Notes: generated by a model from the sequence alone, not told the origin. A DNA stretch of 64,000 bases from an uncultured Nitrosospira sp. (GCA_900696515.1 CAADGK010000098.1:1-64000), one strand, 5' to 3'; shown: positions 20,460 to 29,404, numbered from the stretch's first letter. A program made the numbers and translations.

Positions 20460-21638
20460 CTATCGTTTACGGAAGGGTGTGACGTTCCCGGAAGCATTAC
20501 CCTGAATCTTGAAGGCATCTGAGCCCGGGCCAGTCCCCGGCTGTTTATCTAGGAGCGCGTTCACCGCCTCATCGCCTTTGAGCCCTTCCAGTTTGATCTT
20601 CAGGCGGAGATTGTTTGCACTATCGGCATTGATCAGGGCCTGCTCGAGCGAAATCTTGTTCGCCTTATAGAGTTGAAACAAGACATAGTCGAAGGTCTGA
20701 CAGCCTTCGTCCGTTCCTTGCTCCATGGCTTCCTTCAATGTGTCGATCTCGGCCTTCTTGACCAGGTCCTTAATGCGCGGTGTATCCAGCATGATTTCCA
20801 AGGCCGGCACACGCTTGCCATCCAGCGACGGAATCAGCCGTTGCGAAATCACCGCCCGCAAATTCAAGGAGAGTTGCAGATAGATCTGGGCATGGCGCTC
20901 AACCGGAAAAAAATTCATGATCCGTTCGATCGCCTGATTGGCGTTGTTGGAGTGCAATGTGGCAATGCACAGATGGCCGGTTTCGGCAAACGTGATCGCG
21001 GCTTCCATGGTCTCCGTGTCCCGGACCTCACCGATCAGAATGACGTCCGGCGCCTGGCGAAGCGTATTCTTCAGCGCGTTCTGAAAGGTCAGCGTATCAA
21101 ATCCGACCTCCCGCTGTGTGATGAGTGATTTCTTATGTTGATGGACGAACTCAATGGGATCCTCGACGGTGATGATATGGCCCGGGTGAACGGTGTTGCG
21201 GTGGTCGATCATCGCCGCCAGCGTCGTCGATTTCCCGGAACCGGTCGCGCCGACGACCAGCACCAACCCGCGTTTGGTCATGGCGACGTCTTTGATGATC
21301 GGAGGAAGTTGGAGCTGCTCGACCGTCTGGATGTCCGCCTTGATATGGCGAAAGACCAGCCCGACATTACCTTTCTGCCTGAAGATGTTGACGCGGAACC
21401 GGCCGAGCTCCTTGTAATACAGCGCCAGATTCATCTCCATCTTTTCTTCGAATTCGCTCCGCTGTTGCCCGCGCATGAGCGCCAACGCCAGCGCTTCAAG
21501 CTGTTCGTTGGTCAACGGCGGCGCCTCCGTCTGTTCAGTGACGCCATGCACCCGATAAATCGGCGGGGCGTCGATGGTCAAATACAAATCCGACGCTTCC
21601 CGCTCCACCATGACTTTCAAAAGGCTTCGAACGTCCAT
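20460..21638 (-). CDS. pilU: Type IV pilus retraction ATPase PilU
   Basis: PilU assists PilT in depolymerising type IV pili at the inner-membrane base. The 392-residue protein has Walker A GATGSGKST at 130-138, the Asp-box region IITVEDPIEFVH, Walker B VILIGEVRD and the His-box ETGHLCIATLHSNNA. It is assigned PilU rather than PilT because the TKRGLVLVVGATGSGK and LITQREVG segments match PilU and it lacks the AIRNLIRE-type motif of PilT, having RIKDLVKKAEI instead. The C-terminal 40 residues extend beyond the core. It is 27 bases downstream of pilT and probably in one operon. Confidence 0.9.
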   Translation of the reverse strand: MDVRSLLKVMVEREASDLYLTIDAPPIYRVHGVTEQTEAPPLTNEQLEALALALMRGQQRSEFEEKMEMNLALYYKELGRFRVNIFRQKGNVGLVFRHIKADIQTVEQLQLPPIIKDVAMTKRGLVLVVGATGSGKSTTLAAMIDHRNTVHPGHIITVEDPIEFVHQHKKSLITQREVGFDTLTFQNALKNTLRQAPDVILIGEVRDTETMEAAITFAETGHLCIATLHSNNANQAIERIMNFFPVERHAQIYLQLSLNLRAVISQRLIPSLDGKRVPALEIMLDTPRIKDLVKKAEIDTLKEAMEQGTDEGCQTFDYVLFQLYKANKISLEQALINADSANNLRLKIKLEGLKGDEAVNALLDKQPGTGPGSDAFKIQGNASGNVTPFRKR

Positions 21639-21665
21639 ACTCGCATTCCGAGGGAACGGCGGCCG

Positions 21666-22724
21666 CTACGCGGCGCCGGCCACTGCCGTCCCGAACAGGT
21701 TCGGATTCATACTGCGCGACTGCGCTTCCGCCTTGTGCACCACGCCGCGAGTCGCAAGTTCCACCAATGCCATGTCCATCGTTTGCATCCCGTCTTTCTG
21801 GCTGGCTTGCATGATGCCCGGGATCTGATGCAATTTGGCCTCTCGAATGAGGTTTCGCACGGCCGTCGTCGCCACCATGATTTCCAGCGCCGCGACCCGC
21901 CCCCCGGTTTTCTTCTTCAGGAGAGTTTGCGTGATCACCGCTTCCAAGGCTTCAGAGAGCTGTGTCCTGATCTGCGCCTGCTGCGCCGGAGGAAACGCAT
22001 CGATGATGCGGTCGATCGTCTTTGGCGCGCTCGACGTATGGAGGGTACCGAACACCAAGTGGCCGGTTTCCGCCGCGGTCAACGCCAATTGAATGGTTTC
22101 CAAGTCCCGCATTTCGCCCACCAGGACGATGTCCGGATCTTCGCGCAGCGCCGACTTCAAGGCATTGGCGAAGGAGAGGGTGTGCACGCCGAGCTCGCGT
22201 TGATTGACCAGGCACTTCTTGGATTTGTGGACGAACTCGATCGGATCTTCAATGGTAATGATATGGCCCTCGAACGTGTTGTTCAGATAGTCCACCATCG
22301 CGGCGAGCGTCGTCGACTTGCCGGACCCCGTCGGTCCGGTGACCAGAATCAATCCTTTTTCCTTGTCGCACAGTTGCCGCAGAATCGGCGGCATGCCGAG
22401 CTTTTCCAACGGAAGAATCGTCGTCGGAATATTTCGAAAGACCGCGCCGAGCCCTCGCTGCTGAACAAACACGTTGACCCGGAACCGCGCGATGTCTCCA
22501 AGCTCGAACGAAAAATCACATTCACGTTTTTCTTCGAATGACTTTCGCTGCGCGTCGTTCATCATGTCGTAGATCAACGCATGTGTTTCATCGGGAGTGA
22601 GGGGAGGGTGATCGAGTTTTTTGAGATCACCATGAATACGAATCATCGGGGGTTCGCCCGCACTGATGTGACAATCGGACGCGCCTTCCTTCACTGAAAA
22701 CGTCAGCAGCTTGGAAATATCCAT
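21666..22724 (-). CDS. pilT: Type IV pilus twitching motility ATPase PilT
   Basis: PilT is the hexameric motor that retracts type IV pili. The 352-residue protein has Walker A GPTGSGKST at 130-138, IITIEDPIEFVH, Walker B IVLVGEMRD and ETGHLVFGTLHTSSA. AVRNLIREAKLHQI is very close to the AIRNLIRE motif required for retraction in characterised PilT proteins. Length and N-terminal domain (ASDCHISAGEPPMIRIHG) are typical. It is upstream of pilU in the same direction, and together with pilA at 34403 it indicates functional type IVa pili. Confidence 0.93.
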   Translation of the reverse strand: MDISKLLTFSVKEGASDCHISAGEPPMIRIHGDLKKLDHPPLTPDETHALIYDMMNDAQRKSFEEKRECDFSFELGDIARFRVNVFVQQRGLGAVFRNIPTTILPLEKLGMPPILRQLCDKEKGLILVTGPTGSGKSTTLAAMVDYLNNTFEGHIITIEDPIEFVHKSKKCLVNQRELGVHTLSFANALKSALREDPDIVLVGEMRDLETIQLALTAAETGHLVFGTLHTSSAPKTIDRIIDAFPPAQQAQIRTQLSEALEAVITQTLLKKKTGGRVAALEIMVATTAVRNLIREAKLHQIPGIMQASQKDGMQTMDMALVELATRGVVHKAEAQSRSMNPNLFGTAVAGAA

Positions 22725-22810
22725 TCCAAATGACCCCTGGGAAACGGGTTATGGTGAGGATGGAAATACCTTGTGCATCATGCCACAGCACCCGATGAAA
22801 GCAAGCAAAT

Positions 22811-22861
22811 AGCCGGAAGGCGCCGCAGGCGAGGAAGGCTGAGGTCAAGGTCGAGCAAGGT
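22811..22861. repeat. Short imperfect purine-rich tandem repeat between bioF and pilT
   Basis: The 180-base gap between the bioF stop and the pilT start holds near-tandem units of about 10-11 bases: GAGGAAGGCT (22831-22840), GAGGTCAAGG (22841-22850) and CGAGCAAGGT (22852-22861), preceded by a related CCGGAAGGCGC (22813-22823). A GCAAGGT/ACCTTGC inverted repeat (22855-22861 and 22887-22893) follows. It looks like a decayed intergenic repeat; origin and function are unknown. Confidence 0.4.
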
Positions 22862-22904
22862 TTCTTCGGATGCCACCTTATCCTCTACCTTGCCCTTCCA
22901 ACAA

Positions 22905-24077
22905 CTAGAGGAGACCGGTCTCACGACCGGCGCGTTGCACGGCCTGCAGGGCTTCATCAAGCTGGTCCGTGGTGTGGGCTGCCGTCACCGTGAACCGGAT
23001 CCGGCTCGTACCATCGGGCACGGTGGGCGGTCGAATGGCGGTCGCATAGACACCGTGGGCGAGAAGGCGATCGGCGAACGCGGAGGCTTTGGCGGCATCT
23101 CCGATGAGAACCGGGAGAATGGGACTGACGGTCGCCGTCAGGCGAAAACCTTGGTTCTGAAGCCCCTTGAACAGGTAGTGGCGATTCGCCCACAGCCTGG
23201 CTCGTCGTTCCGGCTCCGTCTCGACAATCGCGATGGCAGCCGAAGCCGCCGCCGCCATGGCCGGGGGAAGCGCCGTCGTAAAAATAAAGGATCGGGCCAC
23301 GTTGAGCAGGTACTGCACGAAGTCGTCGGATCCGACAACATAGGCTCCATAACTGCCCAAGGCTTTGCTCAGTGTTCCCATATGAAACGGGATCCGCCCC
23401 TCCAGGCCGAACTGCTCAATCGTGCCACGACCGCCGGCCCCCATGATACCGGTTCCATGGGCATCATCCACATACAGCAGCGCGTCATACTGTTCAGCGA
23501 GCCTCACCAGGTCATCCAGCGGCGCCACGTCTCCATCCATGCTGAAAAGACCTTCCGTGATGATCAGGGTGCGACGATTGTCGGACCGTCGCCGAAGCAG
23601 TGTTTCCAGGTGCGCGCAATCACCGTGCCGAAACACCCGGAAATCAGCCCGGCTCAATCGACAGCCATCGATCAGACTGGCATGGCACAAGCGATCGGCA
23701 AGGATAAGCCCTCCGCGGCCGATCAGATTGGGGATGACACCGACATTGGCCAGATACCCCGCGCCGAATACCAGCGCCCCCTCTGTTCCCTTGAACTTCG
23801 CCAATGCGGCTTCGAGGGAGCGATGAGGCGGAAGCGACCCACTGACCAACCGCGACGCACCGGATCCCGCTCCATATCGTTCCGTCGCCTCGACAGCGGA
23901 CTGAATCACCCGGGGATGTGCGGCAAGGCCAAGGTAATCGTTGGACGACAGTAGGATCACCGTGCGTCCGGCATAGTCCACCACCGGTCCTGAAGCAGAC
24001 TCGAGCGGCGACAAGGCGCGCCGTAATGATTGACCGGTCAATCGTTGGAGTGCGGCTCGAAAGTGACTGGTCGACAC
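22905..24077 (-). CDS. bioF: 8-amino-7-oxononanoate synthase
   Basis: BioF is a PLP enzyme that condenses pimeloyl-ACP (or -CoA) with alanine in biotin synthesis. From the GTG at 24077 it is 390 residues, the normal length. The PLP lysine is Lys238 in GTLSKALGSYG; other alpha-oxoamine synthase motifs are SSNDYLGLAAHP, YGAGSGASRLVSG, DRLCHASLIDG and VDDAHGTGIMG. The frame is open to 24146, but the GTG is preferred because GGAGG sits 6 bases upstream and the extra 23 residues are an Arg-rich stretch unlike the family. No other bio gene is in the window. Confidence 0.93.
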   Translation of the reverse strand: MSTSHFRAALQRLTGQSLRRALSPLESASGPVVDYAGRTVILLSSNDYLGLAAHPRVIQSAVEATERYGAGSGASRLVSGSLPPHRSLEAALAKFKGTEGALVFGAGYLANVGVIPNLIGRGGLILADRLCHASLIDGCRLSRADFRVFRHGDCAHLETLLRRRSDNRRTLIITEGLFSMDGDVAPLDDLVRLAEQYDALLYVDDAHGTGIMGAGGRGTIEQFGLEGRIPFHMGTLSKALGSYGAYVVGSDDFVQYLLNVARSFIFTTALPPAMAAAASAAIAIVETEPERRARLWANRHYLFKGLQNQGFRLTATVSPILPVLIGDAAKASAFADRLLAHGVYATAIRPPTVPDGTSRIRFTVTAAHTTDQLDEALQAVQRAGRETGLL

Positions 24078-24139
24078 CTGAATCCTCCGAGACCTCGGTC
24101 GCCGGGGAGGCCTTCCCCTCACTCCGCGTTCCGATTGCA

Positions 24140-24169
24140 TTGACAAGGTGCGTTACCGTTCAGTATAAA
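24140..24169 (+). promoter_or_regulatory. Strong-looking sigma-70-type promoter for the TPR gene at 24227
   Basis: A perfect TTGACA (24140-24145) is followed, 18 bases later, by TATAAA (24164-24169), about 57 bases before the start of the membrane-anchored TPR gene. It lies in the divergent gap between bioF and that gene. Nothing else in the window matches the consensus as well. Confidence 0.65.
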
Positions 24170-24226
24170 ACAACGGTTCTACGACAGAAAGCCAGTCGTC
24201 ATTCGAAAAGGAGTGAATAGGGCGCG

Positions 24227-24994
24227 ATGACGTACCGAATAAAAGTTCCCCCTCGTACCTTGCCGGTCGGCGAAGAACAACTCGTGAGTGGACTGGAGCA
24301 CTGGCTGATCGGGCTCAAGAGCTATCGATGGTCTTTGATCATCGGATGTGTCCTGCTGTTCCTGATGGGGATGGGCCTGTGGGGATTGTTCTGGTACGAG
24401 GAGCAAAACGCCAGTAAAGCCCAAGAACTTGAGCGGGAAGCGACGAGTCGCCTGTTCACACGGCCTTCCAACGATCCGCAAAAGGCGGCCGCCAATCTCA
24501 AGGAGGCTATTGCACTGTATAAACAGGTACTGGATGAGTATCCGCGTACCCCGACGGCCCCGCTTGTACAGTTCAGTCTCGGGAATGCCTTCCTTCAATC
24601 CAATGATGTGGACTCGGCAATCGAGGCATACAAACGATTTACCTCCACCTATGGATCCAACACGTCGCTCCTCGGGCTCGTGTATCAAAAATTGGGATAC
24701 GCCTATCTTGTCAAGGGAGATTTCGACCAGGCCGCCGGCGCATACTCGTCGATCCTCGATATGCCCGGCGCCATGAACCGTGATTATGCGCTGTTTGAAG
24801 TCGCTCGGCTCGAGGAAAACCGCTCAAAACCGGACGAAGCCTTGAAACACTATCAAGAACTGCTGAAGACCTACCCCAACTCGCCGCTCACGAGTGAAGC
24901 GGCAGTACGGGTAAAGGTCATCGAGGCCAAGAAAAATCCTGAACCTGCCCCGGCGCCTGCTGCATCAGCCCCTTCCAAGCCTTCCAAACCGTAA
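24227..24994 (+). CDS. Membrane-anchored TPR protein (BamD/YfgM/CpoB-like architecture)
   Basis: A 255-residue protein with a cytoplasmic N terminus, one transmembrane segment (about 35-57) and a periplasmic helical domain with TPR-like repeats: LKEAIALYKQVLDEYP, VQFSLGNAFLQSNDVDSAIEAYKRF, VYQKLGYAYLVKGDFDQAAGAYSSIL and ALFEVARLEENRSKPDEALKHYQELLKTYP. The tail is Pro/Ala-rich. Such proteins often scaffold envelope assembly; the exact partner cannot be told. It has its own consensus promoter at 24140-24169 and is convergent with mltD across a stem-loop. Confidence 0.8.
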   Translation: MTYRIKVPPRTLPVGEEQLVSGLEHWLIGLKSYRWSLIIGCVLLFLMGMGLWGLFWYEEQNASKAQELEREATSRLFTRPSNDPQKAAANLKEAIALYKQVLDEYPRTPTAPLVQFSLGNAFLQSNDVDSAIEAYKRFTSTYGSNTSLLGLVYQKLGYAYLVKGDFDQAAGAYSSILDMPGAMNRDYALFEVARLEENRSKPDEALKHYQELLKTYPNSPLTSEAAVRVKVIEAKKNPEPAPAPAASAPSKPSKP

Positions 24995-25017
24995 GCCCTT
25001 GATCTAAACGATACGCG

Positions 25018-25052
25018 GTGGGAACAAGGTCCTCGCAAGAGGCCTCTCCCAC
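25018..25052. terminator. Stem-loop between convergent TPR and mltD genes (bidirectional)
   Basis: An outer GTGGGA (25018-25023)/TCCCAC (25047-25052) pair encloses an inner AGG-t-CCTC (25027-25034)/GAGGCCT (25039-25045) stem with a GCAA tetraloop. It fills the 60-base gap between two convergent genes, so it could end transcription from either side. No long U tract follows on either strand. Confidence 0.6.
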
Positions 25053-25054
25053 TG

Positions 25055-26401
25055 CTATCTGGCAAGATTGAGCAATTCACCGGCTCGGATGCTGAGACCG
25101 GAAATATTATTGCGGGCTTTGATGGTCTTGATGGGAATACCGAACTTGCGTGATATTTTTTGGAGGGTATCGCCCATCCGAACGCGATACACGTGTGAGG
25201 CGTTGATCTTGGGGCGCGGGATCTCACGATCCGCCATCATGGCCAGGGGGGGGAATTTGTGAGTGGGAACTCGTTCCAGCAATTCCAGCACTTTTTCACT
25301 CATTCCAACCGGAACCTTCAGATGATAGCTGGTCTCGTCCGGAGGCGTGGCATCCCGCCGAAGTTCGGGGTTCAGCAGCCGGAGATCGTTGTACGAAATA
25401 CCGGTCACATTTGAAATAGCCCGGAAGTGCAACGGGCGGGTCACGACAACCTCCTCAAACTCATGAGGTGGAACCGGGTTTTGAGCAAACCCGTACCGGT
25501 CCGGATTCCGAGCAATGATCGTGGCCGCCATGATGCGAGGCACATATTGCTTTGTTTCCAACCGAATTAATTTGGTCCTGGAGATGTCAGAGAACGATTC
25601 GGCTTGAGCCTTATGAAGCGCGCGTAACACCTTTCCTTCTCCGGCATTATAGGCTGCCATCGCTAACGGCCAGGTTCCAAAAATATCGTACAGGTCCCTG
25701 AGATACCGGGCCGCCGCCACCGTCGACTTAATAGGATCTCGCCGTTCATCCACATAGTGATCGATGCGCAACCCGTACAGCTTTCCCGTGCCTTTCATAA
25801 ACTGCCACGGACCCGTCGCTTTGGCTCTCGAATAGGCGTACGGATTGAACCCACTTTCAACCAAGGACAAATGCACGAGATCGCTCGGAAGGTTGAACTC
25901 CGCAAAGATGTTTTCGACCAGCGGACGGTAGCGATTGAGTCGCACCATCCACTGCTCGAATCGGTCCCGAATGGAGGTGTTAAAAAAACGGATATGGCTT
26001 TGCACCGACTGATCGATGACCACGGGAATGTTATACAACGTTTCCTGAGGCTCTGCCGATCCTGCACGTGCCTCGGACGGAGGCGTCTCAGCGGAATTGT
26101 CACCTACGGAAAGGTCAGGCGGCGACGCGGTCAGCTCGGGCTCCAGTGGAACCAGATTCGGATCCAAATCATCGCTGTTTTCTTGTGCAGCCTCGATCCC
26201 TTCGAGTAACGTATCCGAACCAACAGGAGCGGCCGAAGGGGCCGCCGACTGGTTCACAACCGCTACGTCTTGTGCCAAACCTTGAGCGGGTAGTACAAGG
26301 AGAATGGAGCCGACCACACAGGTGGCCGCCACTCCCGCAACTCCGTCCCAACGATTGACGGCCATCATTCCTCGAAACAGCATGTGAGAGAGCCTATCCA
26401 T
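25055..26401 (-). CDS. mltD: MltD-type membrane-bound lytic murein transglycosylase with LysM
   Basis: Cleaves peptidoglycan glycan strands to 1,6-anhydromuropeptides. From the ATG at 26401 it is 448 residues: a hydrophobic signal (about 18-43), a Ser/Ala/Pro/Glu-rich linker to about 120, an SLT domain with catalytic Glu182 in LSLVESGFNPYAYS, then ATGPWQFMKGTGKLYGL and AAYNAGEGKVLRAL, and one C-terminal LysM (VYRVRMGDTLQKISRKFGI). The start is uncertain: a TTG at 26419 is in frame, and a TTGACA-N17-TAGGCT promoter-like pair (26419 down to 26391) overlaps it, which would favour an ATG at 26383, 26368 or 26365. No lipobox is visible, so it is probably anchored or secreted rather than lipidated like E. 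coli MltD. Confidence 0.9.
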   Translation of the reverse strand: MDRLSHMLFRGMMAVNRWDGVAGVAATCVVGSILLVLPAQGLAQDVAVVNQSAAPSAAPVGSDTLLEGIEAAQENSDDLDPNLVPLEPELTASPPDLSVGDNSAETPPSEARAGSAEPQETLYNIPVVIDQSVQSHIRFFNTSIRDRFEQWMVRLNRYRPLVENIFAEFNLPSDLVHLSLVESGFNPYAYSRAKATGPWQFMKGTGKLYGLRIDHYVDERRDPIKSTVAAARYLRDLYDIFGTWPLAMAAYNAGEGKVLRALHKAQAESFSDISRTKLIRLETKQYVPRIMAATIIARNPDRYGFAQNPVPPHEFEEVVVTRPLHFRAISNVTGISYNDLRLLNPELRRDATPPDETSYHLKVPVGMSEKVLELLERVPTHKFPPLAMMADREIPRPKINASHVYRVRMGDTLQKISRKFGIPIKTIKARNNISGLSIRAGELLNLAR

Positions 26402-26530
26402 CCCCTGCACACTTGTCAAGAAATCGACCGGACCTCCCGTGCGTGCTCAACCCATTTTCATCCTGCCTGACATTGCTCCGCCAGACTCCACCGCGGCAGC
26501 ATCACGTGGCCAATTCCGGTGTTCGATTCC

Positions 26531-26560
26531 TTGACAGGTTCCCAAAACACATGGTAGCGT
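26531..26560 (+). promoter_or_regulatory. Candidate sigma-70-type promoter for the serine-synthesis genes
   Basis: An exact TTGACA (26531-26536) is followed after 18 bases by TAGCGT (26555-26560), about 66 bases upstream of the aminotransferase start. The -35 box is perfect; the -10 box keeps TA and the final T. It would drive the aminotransferase and serA together. Confidence 0.45.
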
Positions 26561-26625
26561 ACGCCCTCTCCCAAGATCTATCTTACCGAATTTACATTGT
26601 TATTTTGTTGAGGAGGTATTGAGCA

Positions 26626-27768
26626 ATGCTGAAGCGCTATCTCTTGGCTCCTGGCCCGACACCAGTCCCCCCGGAGGTGTTGTTGGCAATGGCTCGTCCG
26701 ATGATCCATCACCGCGCCCCCGAATTCGACCCTATCTTTGCCGAGGTGCGTGAGGGGCTGAAATGGCTGTTTCAGACACAGAATGATGTCCTGATGCTTG
26801 CGGCATCCGGCACCGGCGGGATGGAAGGCTCCGTGTCCAACTTTTTATCGCCGGGCGATAAAGCCTTATATGTGAACGCCGGAAAATTCGGCGAGCGCTG
26901 GGGCAAGCTGTGTAAAACATTCGGCGTCCAGTCGACGGAACTCAAGGTCGAGTGGGGCCGCGCGATCGATCCTCAACAAGTCGCCGACGCTCTGAAAAAA
27001 GATCCCTCCATTAAGGCGGTCTATGTGCAGGCCAGTGAGACGTCAACCGGAGTATCGCATGACGTCAAGTCGCTGGGTGAAATCGTCAAACGATTCGAGA
27101 ATACCATTTTAGTGGTCGATGCGATCACAGCCCTCGGGGTCTTCGATATTCAAACGGACGCATGGGGACTGGACGTCGTCATCACCGGCTCTCAGAAGGC
27201 CTTGATGTTACCTCCGGGGATGGCGTTTGTAAGCGTGAGTCCCAAAGCCTGGGCCTTGGCCGACAAGGCAACGAATGCCGCTTTTTACTTTAACTTTAAG
27301 AAAGAACGGGACAATCAGGTCAAGAATCAGACGTTGTTCACCCCGACGGTTTCTCTCATCATCGGGCTTCAGGAAGCCCTCAAGATCATGCGGGCGGAAG
27401 GGTTGGGGCAGATGTTTGCCCGACAGGGGCGATTGGCTCTTGCGATGCGGGAAGGTGTGAAAGCGGCCGGCATGACGCTGTTTCCCAAAGAGTCTCCAAG
27501 CGATGCCCTCACGGCGGTGTGTGCTCCGGACGGCATCGACGGCCAGGCCATCTATAAGAATCTTCGTGTGAAATACGGCATGACCGCAGCCGGCGGGCAA
27601 GACCACCTCAAGGGGAAAATCTTCCGTCTCTCACATATGGGCTATGCCGATACCTTCGATGTGATCGCCGCCCTCGCTGCAACTGAAATGGTGCTGAAGG
27701 GGCTGGGTCATCCCGTCACATTGGGCAGTGGAGTCGGGAAAGCACAAGAAATCTTGATGGCAAAGTAA
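26626..27768 (+). CDS. Class V (serine-pyruvate/alanine-glyoxylate type) aminotransferase
   Basis: A 380-residue PLP aminotransferase. It opens MLKRYLLAPGPTPVPPEVL (substrate phosphate/carboxylate loop), has SGTGGMEGSVSNFL, VDAITALGVFDI (cofactor Asp), and the PLP Lys191 in ITGSQKALMLPPG. The C-terminal domain ends FRLSHMGYADTFDVIAALAATEMVL, with the carboxylate-binding Arg. It precedes serA by 17 bases. In several bacteria and archaea lacking SerC, an enzyme of this type paired with serA acts as phosphoserine or serine:pyruvate/glyoxylate aminotransferase. A role in serine synthesis is therefore likely, but the exact reaction is inference. A strong GAGGAGGT ribosome-binding site precedes the ATG. 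Confidence 0.9.
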   Translation: MLKRYLLAPGPTPVPPEVLLAMARPMIHHRAPEFDPIFAEVREGLKWLFQTQNDVLMLAASGTGGMEGSVSNFLSPGDKALYVNAGKFGERWGKLCKTFGVQSTELKVEWGRAIDPQQVADALKKDPSIKAVYVQASETSTGVSHDVKSLGEIVKRFENTILVVDAITALGVFDIQTDAWGLDVVITGSQKALMLPPGMAFVSVSPKAWALADKATNAAFYFNFKKERDNQVKNQTLFTPTVSLIIGLQEALKIMRAEGLGQMFARQGRLALAMREGVKAAGMTLFPKESPSDALTAVCAPDGIDGQAIYKNLRVKYGMTAAGGQDHLKGKIFRLSHMGYADTFDVIAALAATEMVLKGLGHPVTLGSGVGKAQEILMAK

Positions 27769-27785
27769 CCAGAGTGAGGAGTGAC

Positions 27786-29384
27786 ATGGCCGTAGCGGGA
27801 ATGAAAATTCTGATCAGCGACAGTTTGTCGAAGCAGGGAGTCGAAGCGTTGGAAAAAGCCGGATTCACCGTCGTGGTGAAATCCAAAATGCCGAAGGATG
27901 AACTATTCAAGGAGATCAAGGACGCCGACGGATTAATCGTGCGATCCGGGACCAAGGTGACCGAAGAACTGCTCGCGGCAGCCGACAAGCTCAAGGTAGT
28001 CGGGCGAGCCGGATCCGGGCTCGACAATGTCGACACGCCGGCGGCGACTCGTCGCGGCATTGTCGTCATGAATACTCCGGGCGGCAACACCGTCACGACG
28101 GCCGAACATACGATGTCCATGATCTGCGCCATGAGCCGGCGCATTCCCCAAGCCACCGCCTCGGTCAAGGCAGGCAAGTGGGAGAAGGATAAATTCATGG
28201 GTGTCGAGCTCTACAACAAAGTGCTCGGTATCATCGGCGCCGGACAGATCGGCAGTCACCTGACCAAGATGGCGCAGGGAATCGGCATGAGCGTCGTCGC
28301 ATTTGACCCCTACCTGGCGCCAGACCGAGCCGAGCGGATGGGCGTCACCATGTTGGACCTTGATGAGCTCTTCCGGCGAGCCGATGTCATTTCCGTTCAT
28401 ACGCCGTTGACTCCGGAAACCAAAGGCATCATCAACGCCCAGGCCATCGCGAAGATGAAGCCCGGAGTCCTCATCGTCAACTGCGCGCGTGGCGGGATCA
28501 TCAATGAACAGGATTTATGCGACGCGCTGAAGTCAAAGCGAGTAGCCGGCGCCGCCTTCGATGTATTCGAAGAAGAACCCGTGAAGCCCGACAATCCGCT
28601 CCTGGCCTTGGATAATTTTATTTGCACTCCCCATATCGGCGCCCAAACCACAGAGGCACAAGAGAACGTCGCGATTGGAATCGCCGAACAGATTGTTGAT
28701 TATTTCACCAAAGGCGTGGCAAAAGGAGCCGTCAATATTCCTTCCGTCGCACCAGAGCTGCTGCCTCGTCTGCAACCCTTCCTCACGTTGGCTGAGAAGC
28801 TTGGCACCCTTCAAACCCAGTTGGTACAAGGCGGCGTCGAACGGGTCACGGTGGAGTACAGTGGCGAGGTCGCCGGTCTTTCAGTAGCACCGTTGACCAT
28901 CGCTGTGTTGAAAGGCCTGCTGAACCCCATCATGGAGCATCCGGTCAACTATGTAAACGCTCCCATCGTGGCGAAGGAACGCGGCATCGAAGTCAAAGAG
29001 ATCAAGAGTACGGATGCCGGCGATTTCACGAGCCTCATCCGGGTTCGTGTCGAGGCTGGAAAAGCCTCGCATCAGGTCGCAGGCACCCTGTATCACAAGA
29101 AGGAAGCCAGAATTACCGAGATCGACCAATTCAAAGTCGAAGTTGTCCCAGAAGGGCATATGCTCCTGATTCATAATGTTGACCGGCCAGGGGTCATTGG
29201 AATGGTGGGAAAAGTCCTCGGCGATCGGGCGATCAATATTCTCCGCATGCAGTGCGCGTTGGAAAAACGCGGAGGCGATGCCCTCCTGATCATTGGGTCT
29301 GATACGGAGTTTCCTGCAGCGGCACTGAACGAAATTCGCGCGAGCTCAAACATTCTCTCCGTCAAGGTCGCAAACCTATCCTAG
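27786..29384 (+). CDS. serA: D-3-phosphoglycerate dehydrogenase
   Basis: SerA oxidises 3-phosphoglycerate to 3-phosphohydroxypyruvate, the first step of serine synthesis. The 532-residue long form has a substrate/nucleotide core with GAGQIGSH (Rossmann motif, 151-158), catalytic Arg235 in NCARGG, an acidic FEEEP and His283 in CTPHIGAQT. An intervening ASB-type domain (about 320-450) and a C-terminal ACT domain (about 458-530; HNVDRPGVIGMVGKVLG) follow, suggesting serine feedback control. The ATG at 27786 follows GAGGAG; a start at 27774 or 27801 is possible. It is in one unit with the upstream aminotransferase. Confidence 0.96.
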   Translation: MAVAGMKILISDSLSKQGVEALEKAGFTVVVKSKMPKDELFKEIKDADGLIVRSGTKVTEELLAAADKLKVVGRAGSGLDNVDTPAATRRGIVVMNTPGGNTVTTAEHTMSMICAMSRRIPQATASVKAGKWEKDKFMGVELYNKVLGIIGAGQIGSHLTKMAQGIGMSVVAFDPYLAPDRAERMGVTMLDLDELFRRADVISVHTPLTPETKGIINAQAIAKMKPGVLIVNCARGGIINEQDLCDALKSKRVAGAAFDVFEEEPVKPDNPLLALDNFICTPHIGAQTTEAQENVAIGIAEQIVDYFTKGVAKGAVNIPSVAPELLPRLQPFLTLAEKLGTLQTQLVQGGVERVTVEYSGEVAGLSVAPLTIAVLKGLLNPIMEHPVNYVNAPIVAKERGIEVKEIKSTDAGDFTSLIRVRVEAGKASHQVAGTLYHKKEARITEIDQFKVEVVPEGHMLLIHNVDRPGVIGMVGKVLGDRAINILRMQCALEKRGGDALLIIGSDTEFPAAALNEIRASSNILSVKVANLS

Positions 29385-29404
29385 TGAGTAGTTACTAGGC
29401 GATT

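Noticed and set aside
21135-22541. 468-codon plus-strand ORF opposite pilU and pilT
   Set aside because: Antisense shadow of two clearly coding ATPase genes; its translation is His/Arg/Gln-rich with no family features and it spans the gap between the two real genes.
22773-23954. 393-codon plus-strand ORF opposite bioF
   Set aside because: Antisense to bioF, Arg/Gly/Ser-rich translation, no ribosome-binding site and no recognisable domain.
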